Below, in pieces: positions 44,260 through 53,864 of a stretch of 64,000 nt of DNA; position 1 is the first letter of the stretch; each line of letters begins with the position of its first letter. The DNA comes from Chitinophaga eiseniae (GTDB lineage: Bacteria; Bacteroidota; Bacteroidia; Chitinophagales; Chitinophagaceae), in the NCBI RefSeq assembly GCF_900167135.1, contig NZ_FUWZ01000004.1, positions 1-64,000 on the forward strand, in the 5' to 3' direction. The notes beneath the pieces are model-generated. The model made no database searches and was not told the origin of the DNA. It saw only the letters and a list, made by a program, of their open reading frames with translations. The position numbers and the translations under genes were made by a program.

Positions 44260-44288
44260 CCCGCCCGTATTCTTTCGGGCGGGCTTTT
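44260..44288 (+). terminator. GC-rich terminator after the FecR gene region
   Basis: CCCGCCCG / CGGGCGGG stem with an 8-base loop, followed by CTTTTC. Its sequence closely resembles the terminators near 44850 and 48590, consistent with tandem duplication of an operon end. Confidence 0.75.
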
Positions 44289-44325
44289 CATAAATGACGG
44301 CAAAAACAGGCATGTTTATTTTGAG

Positions 44326-44359
44326 ACAACATAGTACTACCGGATGTTGAGCGTTGTCT
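44326..44359 (+). promoter_or_regulatory. 34-bp promoter-like motif, copy B (before the truncated STN gene)
   Basis: Aligned without gaps to copy A it matches 27 of 34 positions, keeping CATAGTACT, CCGGA, TTGAG and TTGTCT. It lies 30 bp before the start of the truncated receptor paralogue. The drift compared with A and C fits a decaying target. Confidence 0.45.
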
Positions 44360-44389
44360 CTTCATCAATAGCTACTGAAAACGGACATC

Positions 44390-44839
44390 ATGCGACATAT
44401 TTTAATTGTCTGGTTCCAGTTATATGGACTGACAGCTATCAGCCAGCAGCGAGAAACAAAGTTCAGCTTCCACATTCCGGCAACTACGCTGGAGAAGGCG
44501 CTGAAGTTGGTACAGCAACAAACGAAGATCGTAATATCCTACGAGTATACCAGGATACAGGGAATCACTGTTAAAGCGCGCACTTACAAGGCCGCCACTG
44601 TAGAAACGATCATCGGTAACCTGCTGGAAGGTACCACGCTCATTTTCAATCGCAGGGGCGATCAGATCATCATCGGTCCCGCTGCGGGAATAAAGCATTC
44701 TCTTAGCGGGTATTCGGAAGGCGCTGTGTTTGACGCCGTATTGGGTTACCCCATAGAGAGATTAACAGTTGCCTTTTCGACTTTTTCTCTTTTATTCAGG
44801 AGAAGTGTTTTTGGGAACTTAAAGGCCGCAGTTTTTTAG
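44390..44839 (+). pseudogene. truncated paralogue of the adjacent STN/TonB receptor gene
   Basis: Residues 1-~108 are clearly homologous to the N-terminus of the full receptor 200 bp downstream. RETKFSFHIPATTLEKALKL parallels NETKFSIRFPSLALEAALKL; ISYEYTRIQGITVKAR parallels ISYEYTRVHGITIKAR; and RRGDQIIIGP parallels RRGDQIFIGP. After HSLSGY the homology ends; a ~40-residue unrelated tail reaches a stop just before a terminator similar to that behind the DUF4249 gene. The best reading is a tandem duplicate that lost the barrel and lipoprotein genes by internal deletion. A secreted STN-only protein could still be made and could compete for FecR. Confidence 0.7.
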
Positions 44840-44847
44840 AGAGAAAC

Positions 44848-44875
44848 CCGCCGGGACTCTTCCCGGCAGGCTTTT
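44848..44875 (+). terminator. terminator behind the truncated paralogue
   Basis: CCGCCGGGA / TCCCGGCAGG stem with a short CTCT loop and CTTTTC tail. AAAGGCCGC followed by a T-rich stretch just upstream matches the region before the terminator at 48.59 kb. Confidence 0.7.
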
Positions 44876-44937
44876 CATCCCAGCCGTCCATAAAGAACAA
44901 ACGGAACTGGATAAGTTTTTTGAAATATTTTTTTTAT

Positions 44938-44971
44938 TCGACATAGTACTTCAGGAATTTGAGGATTGTCT
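44938..44971 (+). promoter_or_regulatory. 34-bp promoter-like motif, copy C (before the TonB receptor)
   Basis: Identical to copy A except one base (TTCAGG instead of TTCCGG). It is preceded by the same T-rich run as copy A. It lies about 58 bp ahead of the receptor start codon. Confidence 0.55.
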
Positions 44972-45029
44972 GGTAGGTAGCAGTGTATCGATAGCTGCGG
45001 GCAGGAGCCCGCATAATTTAAAGGAAGTA

Positions 45030-47642
45030 ATGCGATATTTTTTAACCGTTCTGTTCGTAGTAAGCGGATTGGCCGCCGCCGGTCAGCAAAACGAGACAAA
45101 GTTCAGCATCCGTTTCCCCAGCCTGGCGCTGGAAGCGGCGCTGAAACTGATAGAACAACAAACAGGCATACCAATATCTTATGAATATACCCGTGTGCAT
45201 GGAATAACCATTAAAGCACGCATTTACAAAGAGGCGTCGCCGGAGATGATGATCGCTGACCTGCTGAAAGGAACACGACTTACTTTCAAACGCAGGGGAG
45301 ATCAAATCTTTATCGGTCCTGGTACCAGCGCAACGCATACCCTCAGCGGGTATGTGGAAGATGCGGCTTCTGGTGAAAGGCTGATTGGTGTATCGCTGGT
45401 GGCGCCTCAATATCAGGCGGGTACTGTTACCAATGCCTACGGATTTTATAGCCTGACTTTACCGGCAGATACTGTCAGGGTGCAGGTGTCCTACCTGGGA
45501 TACCAGCGTCTTGACACGTTAGTGGCCATGCAAGATACAAGGAGTTTCTCCTTCCGCCTGACGACACTCAGCAGCCAGCTGGGGGAAGTGACTATCCGGG
45601 GAACACGGGCCGATAATATCGAAACCTCTTCCCAGATGAGCCGTATTCATTTACCGGCTGCACTGGTGCAGTCTGCTCCACGCCTGTTGGGCGAAGCAGA
45701 CCTGTTCAAAACCCTCCAGCTGATGCCTGGTGTCAAACAAGGTACAGAGGCCACCAGCGCGTTGCTGGTACGCGGAGGCACGCCGGACCAGAACCTCATC
45801 CTGCTGGATGGCGCCCCGCTGTACAATCCTGTACACCTGATGGGTATCTTCTCTACATTCAATACCAGCGTGCTGAAAGACGTCACGCTGTACAAGGGCG
45901 CCTTCCCGGCCCGCTATGGAGGCCGGCTGTCGTCGGTGGTGGACATCTCCACGAAAGACGGGGACATGTATAAAATACATGGAAACTTTTCTGTCGGCCT
46001 GCTGTCCGCACAAGCCACGCTGGATGGCCCCATCAAAAAAGAAAAAACTACTTTTGTGCTCTCCGCCCGCAGGTCTTACCCTGATCTGGCGGCGAGATTA
46101 TACCTGGACAGCCAGGATAATTCACCGGACAAATTCAGGCTTAACTTTTACGATATCAATGCCAAAGTGCATCACCGGTTTTCGGACCGGGACAAGCTGT
46201 ACCTGAGCTTCTATACGGGCCGTGACAAGCTGGCAACGAGTGACCGCTACGGTCACGCATATCCGTTTTATTACGTGACCGATGTAGGGGTGAACTGGGG
46301 CAACTACACCGGTACCCTGCGGTGGAACCATGTATATTCCCCGAAGCTGTTTTCCAATGTGATGCTGATAGGCAGCGACTATCGCTTTCAATCCGTTTAT
46401 AAACAGGCAGGCGCCACCACCAGCGGAACATATTCCGACGAGCAGCGGCTGAATTCAGGCATCAGGGATTATGGCGGGAGGATAGATGTAGAGTACCAGC
46501 CTAAGCCGGCGCATACCGTCAAAGCGGGAACACAACTGATGTATCGTCTTTTTACGCCGGGAGTGCTGCAGACAAAACAGACGGAAAAAGACAAGGTGGT
46601 GGCGGATTCCAGCAACAGTAACCACAATATTCATGCGCAGGAACTGAGCCTGTACGCAGAAGACGACTGGCAGTTGTCCCAACGGATGAGCATAAACGCA
46701 GGGCTGCATTTCAGTGGGTTTAACGTGGAAAAGCGCCTGTATCTGTCCCTGCAGCCACGCGTGAGCGCACGTTACCTGTTGCCCGCCAACTGGGCGCTCA
46801 AAGCTTCCTATACCCGGATGACCCAATACATTCACCTGCTGGCTTATAACTCCATTTCGTTGCCTGCGGACCTCTGGGTGCCGGCAACAGACAAGATCAG
46901 GCCCCAGGACGCAGACCAGTATGCGTTGGGCGTTGCCCGTAACCTGTTCGGAGACCAGTTGGAGTTTTCGGCGGAAGCTTACTATAAACGGATGTATCAC
47001 GTCATCGAATACAAGGAAGGCGCCAGCTACCTGACATCCGTCAAAGGAGACTCCTGGCAGGAGCAGGTGGCAGCCGAAGAGGGCAAGTCCTATGGGCTGG
47101 AGCTGCTGTTGCAGAAGAAAAGCGGCAGGCTGACCGGCTGGGCGGGGTATACCCTTGCCTGGGCCAACCGGCAGCTCCCGGAGGTGAACTACGGCCGTAC
47201 CTTCCCCTATAAATATGACCGACGGCATGATGTCCACCTGGTGGCGGTTTACAAATGGCGTAAAGGCATTACGTTGTCAGCCTCCTGGACCTATCAAAGC
47301 GCCGCACCTTTCACTATCCCGCTGGCATCTTATGGCGGTCTCACAGATCCGCTTTCAGAAGGGGGCCTGTTCCGGTATTCGCGGAAAATTGATTATGTCA
47401 ATTCGCGTAATAACGTGCGAATTAAAGCATATCATCGTTTAGACCTCGGCGTTAGTTTTGTCAAACACAAAAAGAATGGGCTGGTCCGTACGTGGAATAT
47501 AAGCTTGCTGAATGTTTACAACCGGTTTAATCCTTATTTCTATTACGTGGATAGTTATTCTCCGGTACAAGCGCAGGCTACGCTCACGGCGCTTTCGCTG
47601 GTGCCTTTCCTTCCCGGTATCACGTATGAACTGAAATTTTAG
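45030..47642 (+). CDS. TonB-dependent receptor with STN, carboxypeptidase-regulatory-like and plug domains
   Basis: An 870-residue outer-membrane receptor. Signal peptide (YFLTVLFVVSGLAAAGQ), STN domain (~22-95; FPSLALEAALKLIEQQTGI), CarboxypepD_reg-like domain (~105-185; LSGYVEDAASGERLIGVSL), plug (~215-310; LGEADLFKTLQLMPGV, TPDQNLILLDGAPLYNPVHL) and a beta-barrel ending ITYELKF. The STN domain marks it as a signal transducer to FecR, and the upstream sigma/FecR pair is the obvious partner. It is co-transcribed with a DUF4249 lipoprotein gene 3 bp later. The ligand is unknown. Confidence 0.92.
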   Translation: MRYFLTVLFVVSGLAAAGQQNETKFSIRFPSLALEAALKLIEQQTGIPISYEYTRVHGITIKARIYKEASPEMMIADLLKGTRLTFKRRGDQIFIGPGTSATHTLSGYVEDAASGERLIGVSLVAPQYQAGTVTNAYGFYSLTLPADTVRVQVSYLGYQRLDTLVAMQDTRSFSFRLTTLSSQLGEVTIRGTRADNIETSSQMSRIHLPAALVQSAPRLLGEADLFKTLQLMPGVKQGTEATSALLVRGGTPDQNLILLDGAPLYNPVHLMGIFSTFNTSVLKDVTLYKGAFPARYGGRLSSVVDISTKDGDMYKIHGNFSVGLLSAQATLDGPIKKEKTTFVLSARRSYPDLAARLYLDSQDNSPDKFRLNFYDINAKVHHRFSDRDKLYLSFYTGRDKLATSDRYGHAYPFYYVTDVGVNWGNYTGTLRWNHVYSPKLFSNVMLIGSDYRFQSVYKQAGATTSGTYSDEQRLNSGIRDYGGRIDVEYQPKPAHTVKAGTQLMYRLFTPGVLQTKQTEKDKVVADSSNSNHNIHAQELSLYAEDDWQLSQRMSINAGLHFSGFNVEKRLYLSLQPRVSARYLLPANWALKASYTRMTQYIHLLAYNSISLPADLWVPATDKIRPQDADQYALGVARNLFGDQLEFSAEAYYKRMYHVIEYKEGASYLTSVKGDSWQEQVAAEEGKSYGLELLLQKKSGRLTGWAGYTLAWANRQLPEVNYGRTFPYKYDRRHDVHLVAVYKWRKGITLSASWTYQSAAPFTIPLASYGGLTDPLSEGGLFRYSRKIDYVNSRNNVRIKAYHRLDLGVSFVKHKKNGLVRTWNISLLNVYNRFNPYFYYVDSYSPVQAQATLTALSLVPFLPGITYELKF

Positions 47643-47645
47643 ATC

Positions 47646-48521
47646 ATGAAAAAGAAACTGGTACTGCTGTTGATGGCAATAATCACCCTCAGCTGCAAAA
47701 AACAAATAACCATCGATTTGCCTGACATGGTAAACCAGCCGGTCATTAACCTGCTGATGGCCAAAGACAGTTTCATCACTGCACTGGTAACGAAGTCCCA
47801 ATATTTGGGTCCGATGAATAGCGACCCGCGGTTTGGTTTTTCCACGATACCGGATGCAAAGGTAACGCTGTATGAAAATGGTGGGTACAAAGAAGAGTTG
47901 CAGAGGATCACCAACATCTGGGGCACCTATTATAAAAGCACTGTCAAAGCCCGTCCCGGCATCGCTTATCGTGTGACGGTCGCCGTTAACGGTTACCCGG
48001 AAATGGAAGGGACAGACTCCATACCACCGTCCACTATCCCGGGGAATCTTACGTTCAGGAAAGTAGCCAGCGATGATTCGAAAAGCAAAGCCAATATCAC
48101 GCTGGAGCTGATAGATAAACCAGGAGAAAAAAATTACTACCGCATCAGGATGTACGAACACCTGACAGATAACGATACGACCATGGCGCTGGCTGGGCTT
48201 TCATTCATTTCCTCGGACCCGTACGACATTTTATTCGGGAAAAAAGAACGGCGTGAGTTCTTTACCGACGACCAGTTCTTTGATGGCCATACCCGCCGGC
48301 TGAACTTCATCGTTAGCAGCGATCTCGGGTTCAAACATCCGCTGGAGCTGGAAGTAACGACCTTGACCTACAGTAGCTACAATTATTTGTTCAGCTCCTT
48401 CCTGGCGGAAGAAAAAAATGAAGACGTGTTGTCAGAGAAGGTAATTGTATTCAGTAATGTCCTTCACGGGCTGGGTATCGTTGGAGGGATGTCAATAGAG
48501 CGCTACAAAATTATTTATTAA
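47646..48521 (+). CDS. DUF4249-type lipoprotein, partner of the STN/TonB receptor
   Basis: A 291-residue protein with lipobox MAIITLSC (C about 17). It has the DUF4249 pattern of beta-rich sequence (NQPVINLLMAKDSFITALV, IPDAKVTLYENGGYKEEL, AYRVTVAVNGYPEMEG) and a C-terminal region LSSYNYLFSSF-like helix-strand. It is directly coupled to the receptor gene and probably sits on the outer surface with it. It is only distantly similar to the DUF4249 protein at 18-19 kb. The shared terminator behind it also serves the convergent SusD gene. Confidence 0.82.
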   Translation: MKKKLVLLLMAIITLSCKKQITIDLPDMVNQPVINLLMAKDSFITALVTKSQYLGPMNSDPRFGFSTIPDAKVTLYENGGYKEELQRITNIWGTYYKSTVKARPGIAYRVTVAVNGYPEMEGTDSIPPSTIPGNLTFRKVASDDSKSKANITLELIDKPGEKNYYRIRMYEHLTDNDTTMALAGLSFISSDPYDILFGKKERREFFTDDQFFDGHTRRLNFIVSSDLGFKHPLELEVTTLTYSSYNYLFSSFLAEEKNEDVLSEKVIVFSNVLHGLGIVGGMSIERYKIIY

Positions 48522-48588
48522 AAAGGCTAACATGTGAGTCTTTCGTTCGGGAAATTTTTTTGAACGCAAAGGCCGCGTTTTCTGAAAA

Positions 48589-48621
48589 CCCGCCCGGATT
48601 TTTTCCGGGCGGGCTGTTTTT
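48589..48621. terminator. bidirectional terminator between the DUF4249 and SusD genes
   Basis: CCCGCCCGGA / TCCGGGCGGG with a short T-rich loop. T-runs follow on the + strand (CTGTTTTT), and TTTTCAG follows on the minus strand. It separates two convergent operons. Confidence 0.8.
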
Positions 48622-48627
48622 ATATCT

Positions 48628-50442
48628 CTAATACCCGGGGAACTGCACCAGCTTTTTATTCCGGTCTATTTCACTCTGTGGAACAGGATAAAAATAAAAC
48701 CTGGGCTGCCAGTTGGCCCTCGTAAACGAAACGGTCCTTTTATGGAACTCCGGATCTGACAGTGAGCTACCTTTTTCTATGTTCATACCATGAAAAGCGC
48801 CGCCCTGGTGCTGGTCCGGCTTATCGGCCACTTTCCAGCGACGCACGTCCCAGTAACGGTGACCTTCGAACATCAGTTCAATGCGGCGCTCGAGCTGTAT
48901 CTGCGCCCGCATTTCTGCCTGGGACAGACCGGGTTGCAGGTCGGGCAGACCGCCCCTGTTGCGGATCTTGTTAAGGTATTTGAGAATATCGGCGTTGCCG
49001 GGTTCGTATTCGTTGAGCGCTTCAGCGTAGTTGAGATAGATCTCACCAAGGCGGATCATCATCGCAGGCCGGGTGAAATTACGCCCGGTACGGAAATCGG
49101 TGTTAGGGTGAATGTTTTTTCGGGCGGTATATCCGGTGGAGGGCCAGTCGCGCGGCGCGCCGTTTTTACCGGAATTGCCGGTGAAGAAAAATTCCACTCT
49201 TGTTTGTCCTGCTTCAGGAACAACGGGCACCGTAGCGCCGTTGAAAGTCACATCTACATAAAAACGCGGTTCGCGGCCGGTGTACATATTGTAGGTGCCG
49301 CTCACATAATAGGGGGTGGCGGCATCGGTAAAACCGTTCTCTGAGTAACCGCTGCCGGCATCACCGGTAGCTTTGCCATTGGCCATTCTGAAAATATCTA
49401 CCTGTTCCTGTGTGACGGCGATGCCGTTCCAGCCCTGGCCGTTGGCGCAGCGAGGGGAACAGTGGCGTTCCCAGTTGCCAACGTGACTGGAAGAAGTGCG
49501 TATCCAGATAGCTTCTTTCTGCCAGCCATCGAAAAAGAGATTGCGGCAGGAGAGATAGGCGGCGCGGAAAGGATCGGGGTCTGACACGGTGTACAGCTCC
49601 CAGCGGTTGAGGTCAATGACAGCTTTGGCGGCGTCGGCAGCTCTTTTCCATTTCTCTTTGTCATAGGCCTGGTTAAACAATACGGTACCATCAGGATTGG
49701 TAAAAGACGCAAGGTCTTTATTGCCATTGAACAGCGGGCTGGCATGATACAGCAGTATCTGTGATTTAACGGCCAGGATAATCGGCTGGGTGATACGTCC
49801 CGTCTGTGTAACATCGGGCTGGGTGGGATCTACCGGGTTTACATGCAGTACCGGCACATCCGGAAATGCTTTGTCCATTTCAGAGACCACGTAAGACACG
49901 CAGGCGTCCCACGGGCTGCGGGGGATCTGAAAGTCCTCTTCCGGGAGGCTGGGTGTTTCACCCATGAGCACCACAGGCCCATATTGGCGCATCAGCAGCC
50001 AGTAGTAGTAGGCGCGGAGAAAACGCGCTTCGGCTTTGTATTGTTTCAGGAGCCTGGTGCCATCGGGAAGCGCTTTGATCTCCTGGTTCTCATCAGCATG
50101 TTGCAGGAAGATGGCCGCCTGCCGGATGGTCTGATAGTAGCTGTTCCAGTATGAAGGAGTGGCGTTGTCCGGAGCGATGGCGCCGGAGTTAATGCCGGGC
50201 TGCACCCAGGCATAGTCGGCTTCATCGCATTGCCCGGTCCACGGCGTGCTATAGGGCTGCGCCCACATATCGGGCATGGGATGGTACAACCGTGCCAGCC
50301 ACTGCTCTGTCATGGAGCGGTTGGTGAATACATCTTTCAGCGTTGTGATGTTGTCCGGCACCGTGTCGAGGTACCCTTTTTTACAGCCTGCGGCACAGAG
50401 CAACAGGAATAACAGCAGTATATTTTTGTATGAATAAGTCAT
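48628..50442 (-). CDS. RagB/SusD family nutrient-binding lipoprotein
   Basis: I start at MTYSYKNIL, giving an SPII signal with lipobox LLCAAGC and removing an otherwise 88-bp overlap with SusC. The ~604-residue protein has SusD-type features: LARLYHPMPDMWAQP, the TPR-like LRAYYYWLLMRQYGPVVLM, MIRLGEIYLNYAEALNEY, IRNRGGLPDL, RRIELMFEGHRYWDVRRW and a C-terminal FYPVPQSEIDRN. It caps the SusC receptor on the surface and captures a glycan or other polymer. No glycoside hydrolase gene accompanies the pair here, so substrate cannot be guessed. Confidence 0.93.
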   Translation of the reverse strand: MTYSYKNILLLFLLLCAAGCKKGYLDTVPDNITTLKDVFTNRSMTEQWLARLYHPMPDMWAQPYSTPWTGQCDEADYAWVQPGINSGAIAPDNATPSYWNSYYQTIRQAAIFLQHADENQEIKALPDGTRLLKQYKAEARFLRAYYYWLLMRQYGPVVLMGETPSLPEEDFQIPRSPWDACVSYVVSEMDKAFPDVPVLHVNPVDPTQPDVTQTGRITQPIILAVKSQILLYHASPLFNGNKDLASFTNPDGTVLFNQAYDKEKWKRAADAAKAVIDLNRWELYTVSDPDPFRAAYLSCRNLFFDGWQKEAIWIRTSSSHVGNWERHCSPRCANGQGWNGIAVTQEQVDIFRMANGKATGDAGSGYSENGFTDAATPYYVSGTYNMYTGREPRFYVDVTFNGATVPVVPEAGQTRVEFFFTGNSGKNGAPRDWPSTGYTARKNIHPNTDFRTGRNFTRPAMMIRLGEIYLNYAEALNEYEPGNADILKYLNKIRNRGGLPDLQPGLSQAEMRAQIQLERRIELMFEGHRYWDVRRWKVADKPDQHQGGAFHGMNIEKGSSLSDPEFHKRTVSFTRANWQPRFYFYPVPQSEIDRNKKLVQFPGY

Positions 50443-50453
50443 GATGTTACGTT

Positions 50454-53400
50454 TTATTTGAAACTGGCGCGGATACCGAAGTTGTAAGTGGTGGTGTTGG
50501 GATAGGCGGTACCTCTGCCGTCGCCCAGCTCCGGGTCCCATATTTTCCAGGGGGAGATGGTAAAGAGGTTGGTACCGTTTACATAGGCCCGCAGCGTTTT
50601 AAGGCCGTATTTCTGCAGCTTTCGCATACCAAAGGTATATCCCAGCTCCGCGCTTTTAAGACGGATATAATCCGCCCGTTTGAGCCACCAGGTGCTCGCA
50701 TAATAATTGGTGGTGATGTCCTGTCGGGTTGACATACGTGGATAGAAAGGCTTGCTGTTGGGGTTGTCCGGCGTCCAGCGGTCGGTGGCTATCGTATAGA
50801 GGTTACCGATAGTAGGGCCTTCGTAGAACGGGTTGGTGCCATGCCCGCCGCTGTACATGAAGTCTACCATGGCGACGCCCTGGAAGAAAAGGCTCAGGTC
50901 AAATCCTTTGGCGCCAACGCTGAAGTTGAGGCCGTATACAATGCGGGGCACCGGGCCGTAGCCGATGGCCTGCTGATCGTAACTGTTGATGATACCATCG
51001 CCGTTCAGGTCCTGGTACTTGATGTCGCCGGGCCGTACGTCGCCGGACTGCCGGGGAGATTTGGCAATATCGGCGGAATCGGAAAAGAGGCCCAGCGCTA
51101 CATAACCGAAACGCTGATCGATGGTGTGCCCGGTACGGTTCAGCCAGGGATACTGCCACGGTGGAAGGCCATCATACACGTTTTTGTTGATGTTGAAGTT
51201 GAAGTTGCCCCTGAAGGCCACCCAGTAATTTTTTGAAAATGTTTTGTTGTATTCTGCCGTGATATCGATACCCTTATTTTCCGTGATGCCGATGTTGCGG
51301 TAAGGGATGTTATCCGTCGTATAGCCGGAAGAGTAGGGGATGTCGTACTGGCGCAGCAGGATACCGGTCCTTCTTTCTTTAAACAATTCCACGATTAAAG
51401 ACAGCTCATCTTTAAATGCTTTTATTTCGATACCCAGGTTCTGGCGTTTGCCTGTCTCCCAGCTTACTTCTGAACCGATCTGGTCTTCTTCCATGCCCCA
51501 GAAAGAGGTGGTGTTGCCTGGTACGCCGAAGGTGTAACCCAGGTCGCCATTGTTTTTTATCCTTGTCAGGAAGAGGAAACGGGAGCCGGTGTTGCTGTTG
51601 CCGGACAAGCCATAGGTGTACCGTACTTTGAAATAGGAGAGCACATTGCTCAGTGGCTCAAAGAAATGTTCGTTGGATATTACCCAGCCTGCGCCAAAGG
51701 AAGGAAACAAGCCATACCGTTTCCTGGGGGTGAAGTTCTCTGAACCGTTATACCCGAAATTGGCTTCTGCAAAGTAACGGCTCTTGTAGCCATAGGTCGC
51801 CCTGCCGCTCAGGCCCCTTACGCGGAAAGGGATGGAGCTGATGAGATCACCGGCGTCGCCGTCGATGTAATCGGACTGGTTATACAGCAAAAGTCCGGAT
51901 ACGTCGTGGTCGCCGAATTTACGGGCGTAGTTCAGGGCCGTTTCGGTATAGAACCGGCGATCGCCGCCTCTGGACACCTCAAAGCCCAGCACGTTGGAGC
52001 CGGGGTCCACCACACGGGTCAGCAGGTTACCGGCGGAGTCGCGGCCGGTAGCATAGTAAGTCTGTACTTCTCTTTTCCTGTTCAGATTATTCCAGCTGTA
52101 AGAGTCAAAGGCAAACATGCTGGTGGCAGAGAGTCCCTTCAGGATAAAATCCAGCTGCTGCCGTACACGGATGTTGGAACGGATGTTATTGCGGTATTCT
52201 GTGGCATAGCCCGATTGTGTCAGGTTACGGTAAGGGCTGGGGTAACTGCCGCCGGGTATTTTAGGCCATTGTCCGTTGGAATACTGCGGCGGTATCAGGT
52301 GGGGCGGCACCTGTGTGGCCAGGTTAAATAAGGCGCCGGTGCCGATACCGGGATAGTTGCTGTTGATAATGTATCCATTGACACCCAGTTCCAGCTTGGT
52401 GGTTTTGGTGATACTGGCGTCTACGTTGGTGGTGAAATTGTAGCGGTCCAGCTTGATGGAAGAGTTATAGGATTGCAGGTTGTCCCTTTTCAGCATGCCG
52501 ACTTCTGAATAATATCCCGCCGAAATATAGTATGTCGCGAATTCGGAGCCGCCACGCACGTTCAGGTTGGCCCTTCTGTTCTGGCCGTACTGATTAAAGA
52601 GCGTTTTAAACCAGTCCACATTCGGATAGAGGTCAGGATCTTCTCCGCTGATATGTTGCTGTATTCTTTCTTCTGTGTAGAGGGGTGTCCGGCCGCGCAT
52701 TTCCAGCCCTTCGTTGTACAGGCGCATGAAGGTAGGTGCATCCACAAATTTAGGCAGCTGGGTAAATTTAGTGATGGCCTGGTTCAGCTCTATATTGATC
52801 TGCGGTTTGCCTGGCTTGCCGGTTTTTGTGTTGACGAGGATAACGCCGTTGGCGCCACGGGTGCCATAAACAGCGGTGGCAGACGCATCTTTTAAGACGG
52901 TGAAACTTTCCACGTCTTCCGGGTCGAGGTCGTTGATGCTGCGGTCCGGTACGCCGTCTACGATGATGAGCGGGCCACGTGGGCTGGAGCCGAAGGTGGA
53001 GATGCCCCTGATCCAGATGTCGGAGCCGTCATAGCCGGGCTCACCGCTGCGCTGAACGGCCACAATGCCTGCCAGCCGGCCGCCCAGCGCATTGGTGAGG
53101 CTTCTCACCGGCAGCTTCAGCTCTTCCGGTTTGATGGTGGACTGTGCGCCCACCAGGCTGATTTTTTTCTGTGCGCCAAAGCCTACCACCACTACTTCAT
53201 TGAGGCCGCCCTGCTTTGCCAGCATTTCGATGTTGATGTCTAAGCGGTTGCGGACGCTGATCTGCTGCGTTTGGTAACCGATGTAGGAAAACTCCAGGGT
53301 GTCGGTTGGCTCTGCGTCCAGCTCGTAAAAACCTTTATCGTTCGTAGTGGTACCCACGGTCGTTTTGATGACTTTCACGGTCACGCCTACCAGCGGTGAG

Positions 53401-53864
53401 CCGAGTTTGTCTTTTACATTGCCGGAAACGTGGATTTTAGCGGCAGGTTTTGTGACGGGGGCCGGACGCGGCTCGGCCGGCGTGATGATGTATTGTGAGG
53501 GACCGGTCATGTTAAGGGTGAGGCCATAGGACTGTAATATTTTCTGCAGCGACGCGATAGCGGCAGACGCCCCGTTGTTCAGCAGGTTGTCGGGCACAAA
53601 AATGTTCTTTGCATATTTTTCGTTCATGGCTATACGCAGCTGATATTTGGTATATACTTTTTCCAGCGCGTTTGATAGCGAGAGTACCTGCCGGGCAGGA
53701 CTGGTATCGATATTACCGGATTTCCGGTATTGGTGTTGTGGTAACGGTGACGACTGTACGCCAGCCACCGCGTCCTGCGCCTGTGTGACAGATGAGGTGA
53801 TGCCGAGCAACAGGCACAGGCCGGCTATTCCCTTCAGGCAAAGCCGTAGAGATCCAAATTTCAT
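50454..53864 (-). CDS. SusC/RagA-family TonB-linked outer-membrane transporter with STN domain
   Basis: An 1136-residue transporter. Signal region, STN domain (~60-130; ALEKVYTKYQLRIAMNEKYA), CarboxypepD_reg-like domain (~145-215; GNVKDKLGSPLVGVTVKVI), then the SusC plug signatures LNEVVVVGFGAQKK and AVYGTRGANGVILVNTK. The barrel ends in YNFGIRASFK. The STN domain links it to the FecR/sigma pair encoded just upstream, a standard trans-envelope signalling arrangement that induces SusC/SusD when substrate is present. SusD follows 11 bp after its stop. Confidence 0.93.
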   Translation of the reverse strand: MKFGSLRLCLKGIAGLCLLLGITSSVTQAQDAVAGVQSSPLPQHQYRKSGNIDTSPARQVLSLSNALEKVYTKYQLRIAMNEKYAKNIFVPDNLLNNGASAAIASLQKILQSYGLTLNMTGPSQYIITPAEPRPAPVTKPAAKIHVSGNVKDKLGSPLVGVTVKVIKTTVGTTTNDKGFYELDAEPTDTLEFSYIGYQTQQISVRNRLDINIEMLAKQGGLNEVVVVGFGAQKKISLVGAQSTIKPEELKLPVRSLTNALGGRLAGIVAVQRSGEPGYDGSDIWIRGISTFGSSPRGPLIIVDGVPDRSINDLDPEDVESFTVLKDASATAVYGTRGANGVILVNTKTGKPGKPQINIELNQAITKFTQLPKFVDAPTFMRLYNEGLEMRGRTPLYTEERIQQHISGEDPDLYPNVDWFKTLFNQYGQNRRANLNVRGGSEFATYYISAGYYSEVGMLKRDNLQSYNSSIKLDRYNFTTNVDASITKTTKLELGVNGYIINSNYPGIGTGALFNLATQVPPHLIPPQYSNGQWPKIPGGSYPSPYRNLTQSGYATEYRNNIRSNIRVRQQLDFILKGLSATSMFAFDSYSWNNLNRKREVQTYYATGRDSAGNLLTRVVDPGSNVLGFEVSRGGDRRFYTETALNYARKFGDHDVSGLLLYNQSDYIDGDAGDLISSIPFRVRGLSGRATYGYKSRYFAEANFGYNGSENFTPRKRYGLFPSFGAGWVISNEHFFEPLSNVLSYFKVRYTYGLSGNSNTGSRFLFLTRIKNNGDLGYTFGVPGNTTSFWGMEEDQIGSEVSWETGKRQNLGIEIKAFKDELSLIVELFKERRTGILLRQYDIPYSSGYTTDNIPYRNIGITENKGIDITAEYNKTFSKNYWVAFRGNFNFNINKNVYDGLPPWQYPWLNRTGHTIDQRFGYVALGLFSDSADIAKSPRQSGDVRPGDIKYQDLNGDGIINSYDQQAIGYGPVPRIVYGLNFSVGAKGFDLSLFFQGVAMVDFMYSGGHGTNPFYEGPTIGNLYTIATDRWTPDNPNSKPFYPRMSTRQDITTNYYASTWWLKRADYIRLKSAELGYTFGMRKLQKYGLKTLRAYVNGTNLFTISPWKIWDPELGDGRGTAYPNTTTYNFGIRASFK

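Larger units (their letters stand above)
43995..44389. other. 395-bp gap with remnants of a duplicated operon end
   Basis: No convincing gene. A 27-codon frame from 44114 has no recognisable product. The string AAAGCTAACATG near 44199 and the terminator near 44260 match the order found after the DUF4249 gene (AAAGGCTAACATG at ~48523, then a similar hairpin). This suggests the leftover 3' end of an extra copy of the receptor/DUF4249 operon. Promoter-like copy B lies at its right end. Confidence 0.4.
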
